NCBI GenBank assembly: GCA_937880545.1
Contig: CALFKA010000221.1
Coordinates: forward strand, 1-5,194
Source: an uncultured Clostridia bacterium
GTDB taxonomy: Bacteria > Bacillota > Clostridia > Peptostreptococcales > Acidaminobacteraceae
DNA: 5,194 nt
Direction: 5' to 3'
The notes beneath the pieces are model-generated. The model made no database searches. It was not told the origin of the DNA and was given only the letters and a program-made list of their open reading frames with translations. Below, in pieces: positions 5,119-5,194 of this stretch. A program made the position numbers and the translations under genes. Within the stretch, counting starts at the first letter, position 1. The number at the start of each line of letters is the position of its first letter.

Positions 5119-5165
5119 ATGAAACGAAAGAAGAATCTGAAAAAATAGCCAAGAATGTAATTGCT
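5119..5165 (+). CDS. Possible start of a secreted or lipoprotein gene, interrupted by TAG, cut at the sequence end
   Basis: AAAGGAG (5106-5112) lies 6 nt before ATG 5119, a good ribosome binding site. The frame reads MKRKKNLKK and then TAG at 5146-5148, directly after a run of six A (5140-5145). One more A in that run would give MKRKKNLKKIAKNVIA up to the last genomic base, which resembles the basic n-region and beginning of a signal peptide. Either the run is miscalled near a contig end, the gene is truly broken, or the ATG is not used. A different frame is open from 5052 to 5165 for 38 codons but has no ATG, GTG or TTG start. Confidence 0.35.
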
Positions 5166-5194
5166 AGATCGGAAGAGCACACGTCTGAACTCCA
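5166..5194 (+). other. Illumina TruSeq adapter remnant (artefact)
   Basis: The final 29 bases begin AGATCGGAAGAGC and continue ACACGTCTGAACTCCA, which is the start of the standard TruSeq Read 1 adapter. It runs to the very end of the window. This is untrimmed library adapter, not genomic sequence, and it marks the contig end. Confidence 0.98.

Noticed and set aside
4971..5165. Degraded coding sequence read as one frame through TGA and TAA at 5046-5051
   Set aside because: The translated pieces look loosely protein-like, but AT-rich DNA gives such strings readily; there is no start codon and I recognise no family.
1..5194. CRISPR array, insertion sequence, tRNA or rRNA
   Set aside because: No regularly spaced identical repeats, transposase, terminal inverted repeats of an element, or tRNA/rRNA signatures were seen.

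Overview
The window carries the distal part of an oligopeptide/dipeptide (Opp/Dpp-type) ABC importer operon, all on the + strand: the 3' part of oppB, a greatly enlarged oppC, oppD, oppF and a small membrane-protein gene, closed by a strong intrinsic terminator at about 4521-4561. Dense gene packing (10-bp gap, 8-bp gap, 8-bp overlap, 14-bp overlap), AGGAGG-type ribosome binding sites and roughly balanced base composition suggest a bacterium of the Bacillota (Firmicutes) type. I cannot name a genus. No substrate-binding lipoprotein (OppA) is present; it may lie upstream of oppB or elsewhere.

The standout is oppC. A normal OppC has about 300 residues; this one has about 606. The extra ~280 residues form seven RCC1-type repeats (each ending in WG or a variant, about 40 residues apart), inserted cleanly between TM1 and the conserved G(S/T)DDLGRD motif before TM2. 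That loop is extracytoplasmic in this family. The permease therefore appears to carry a complete seven-bladed beta-propeller on its outer face, where the peptide-binding protein docks. The reading frame is uninterrupted and the flanking permease sequence is intact, so this looks like a genuine domain insertion.

OppD and OppF have all ATPase motifs and matching C-terminal four-cysteine motifs, the likely iron-sulfur site of this subfamily. The 78-residue protein downstream of oppF has a charged N-terminal half and one C-terminal membrane helix; I do not recognise it.

From about 4562 to 5118 there is no convincing gene, and the sequence is visibly more AT-rich. It holds a 62-nt near-perfect hairpin (4735-4796), several smaller hairpins, a second terminator-like hairpin (4932-4968), a degenerate 29-bp direct repeat (4786-4814 and 4996-5024) and a perfect 6-3-6 palindrome (5038-5052). 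A structured non-coding RNA from about 4681 to 4968 is a reasonable but unproven reading. Near the end, a good ribosome binding site precedes an ATG at 5119 whose product begins like a signal peptide but meets a TAG after nine codons.

The last 29 bases (5166-5194) are Illumina TruSeq adapter sequence, not genomic DNA. The true sequence ends at 5165, and bases just before it should be treated cautiously.
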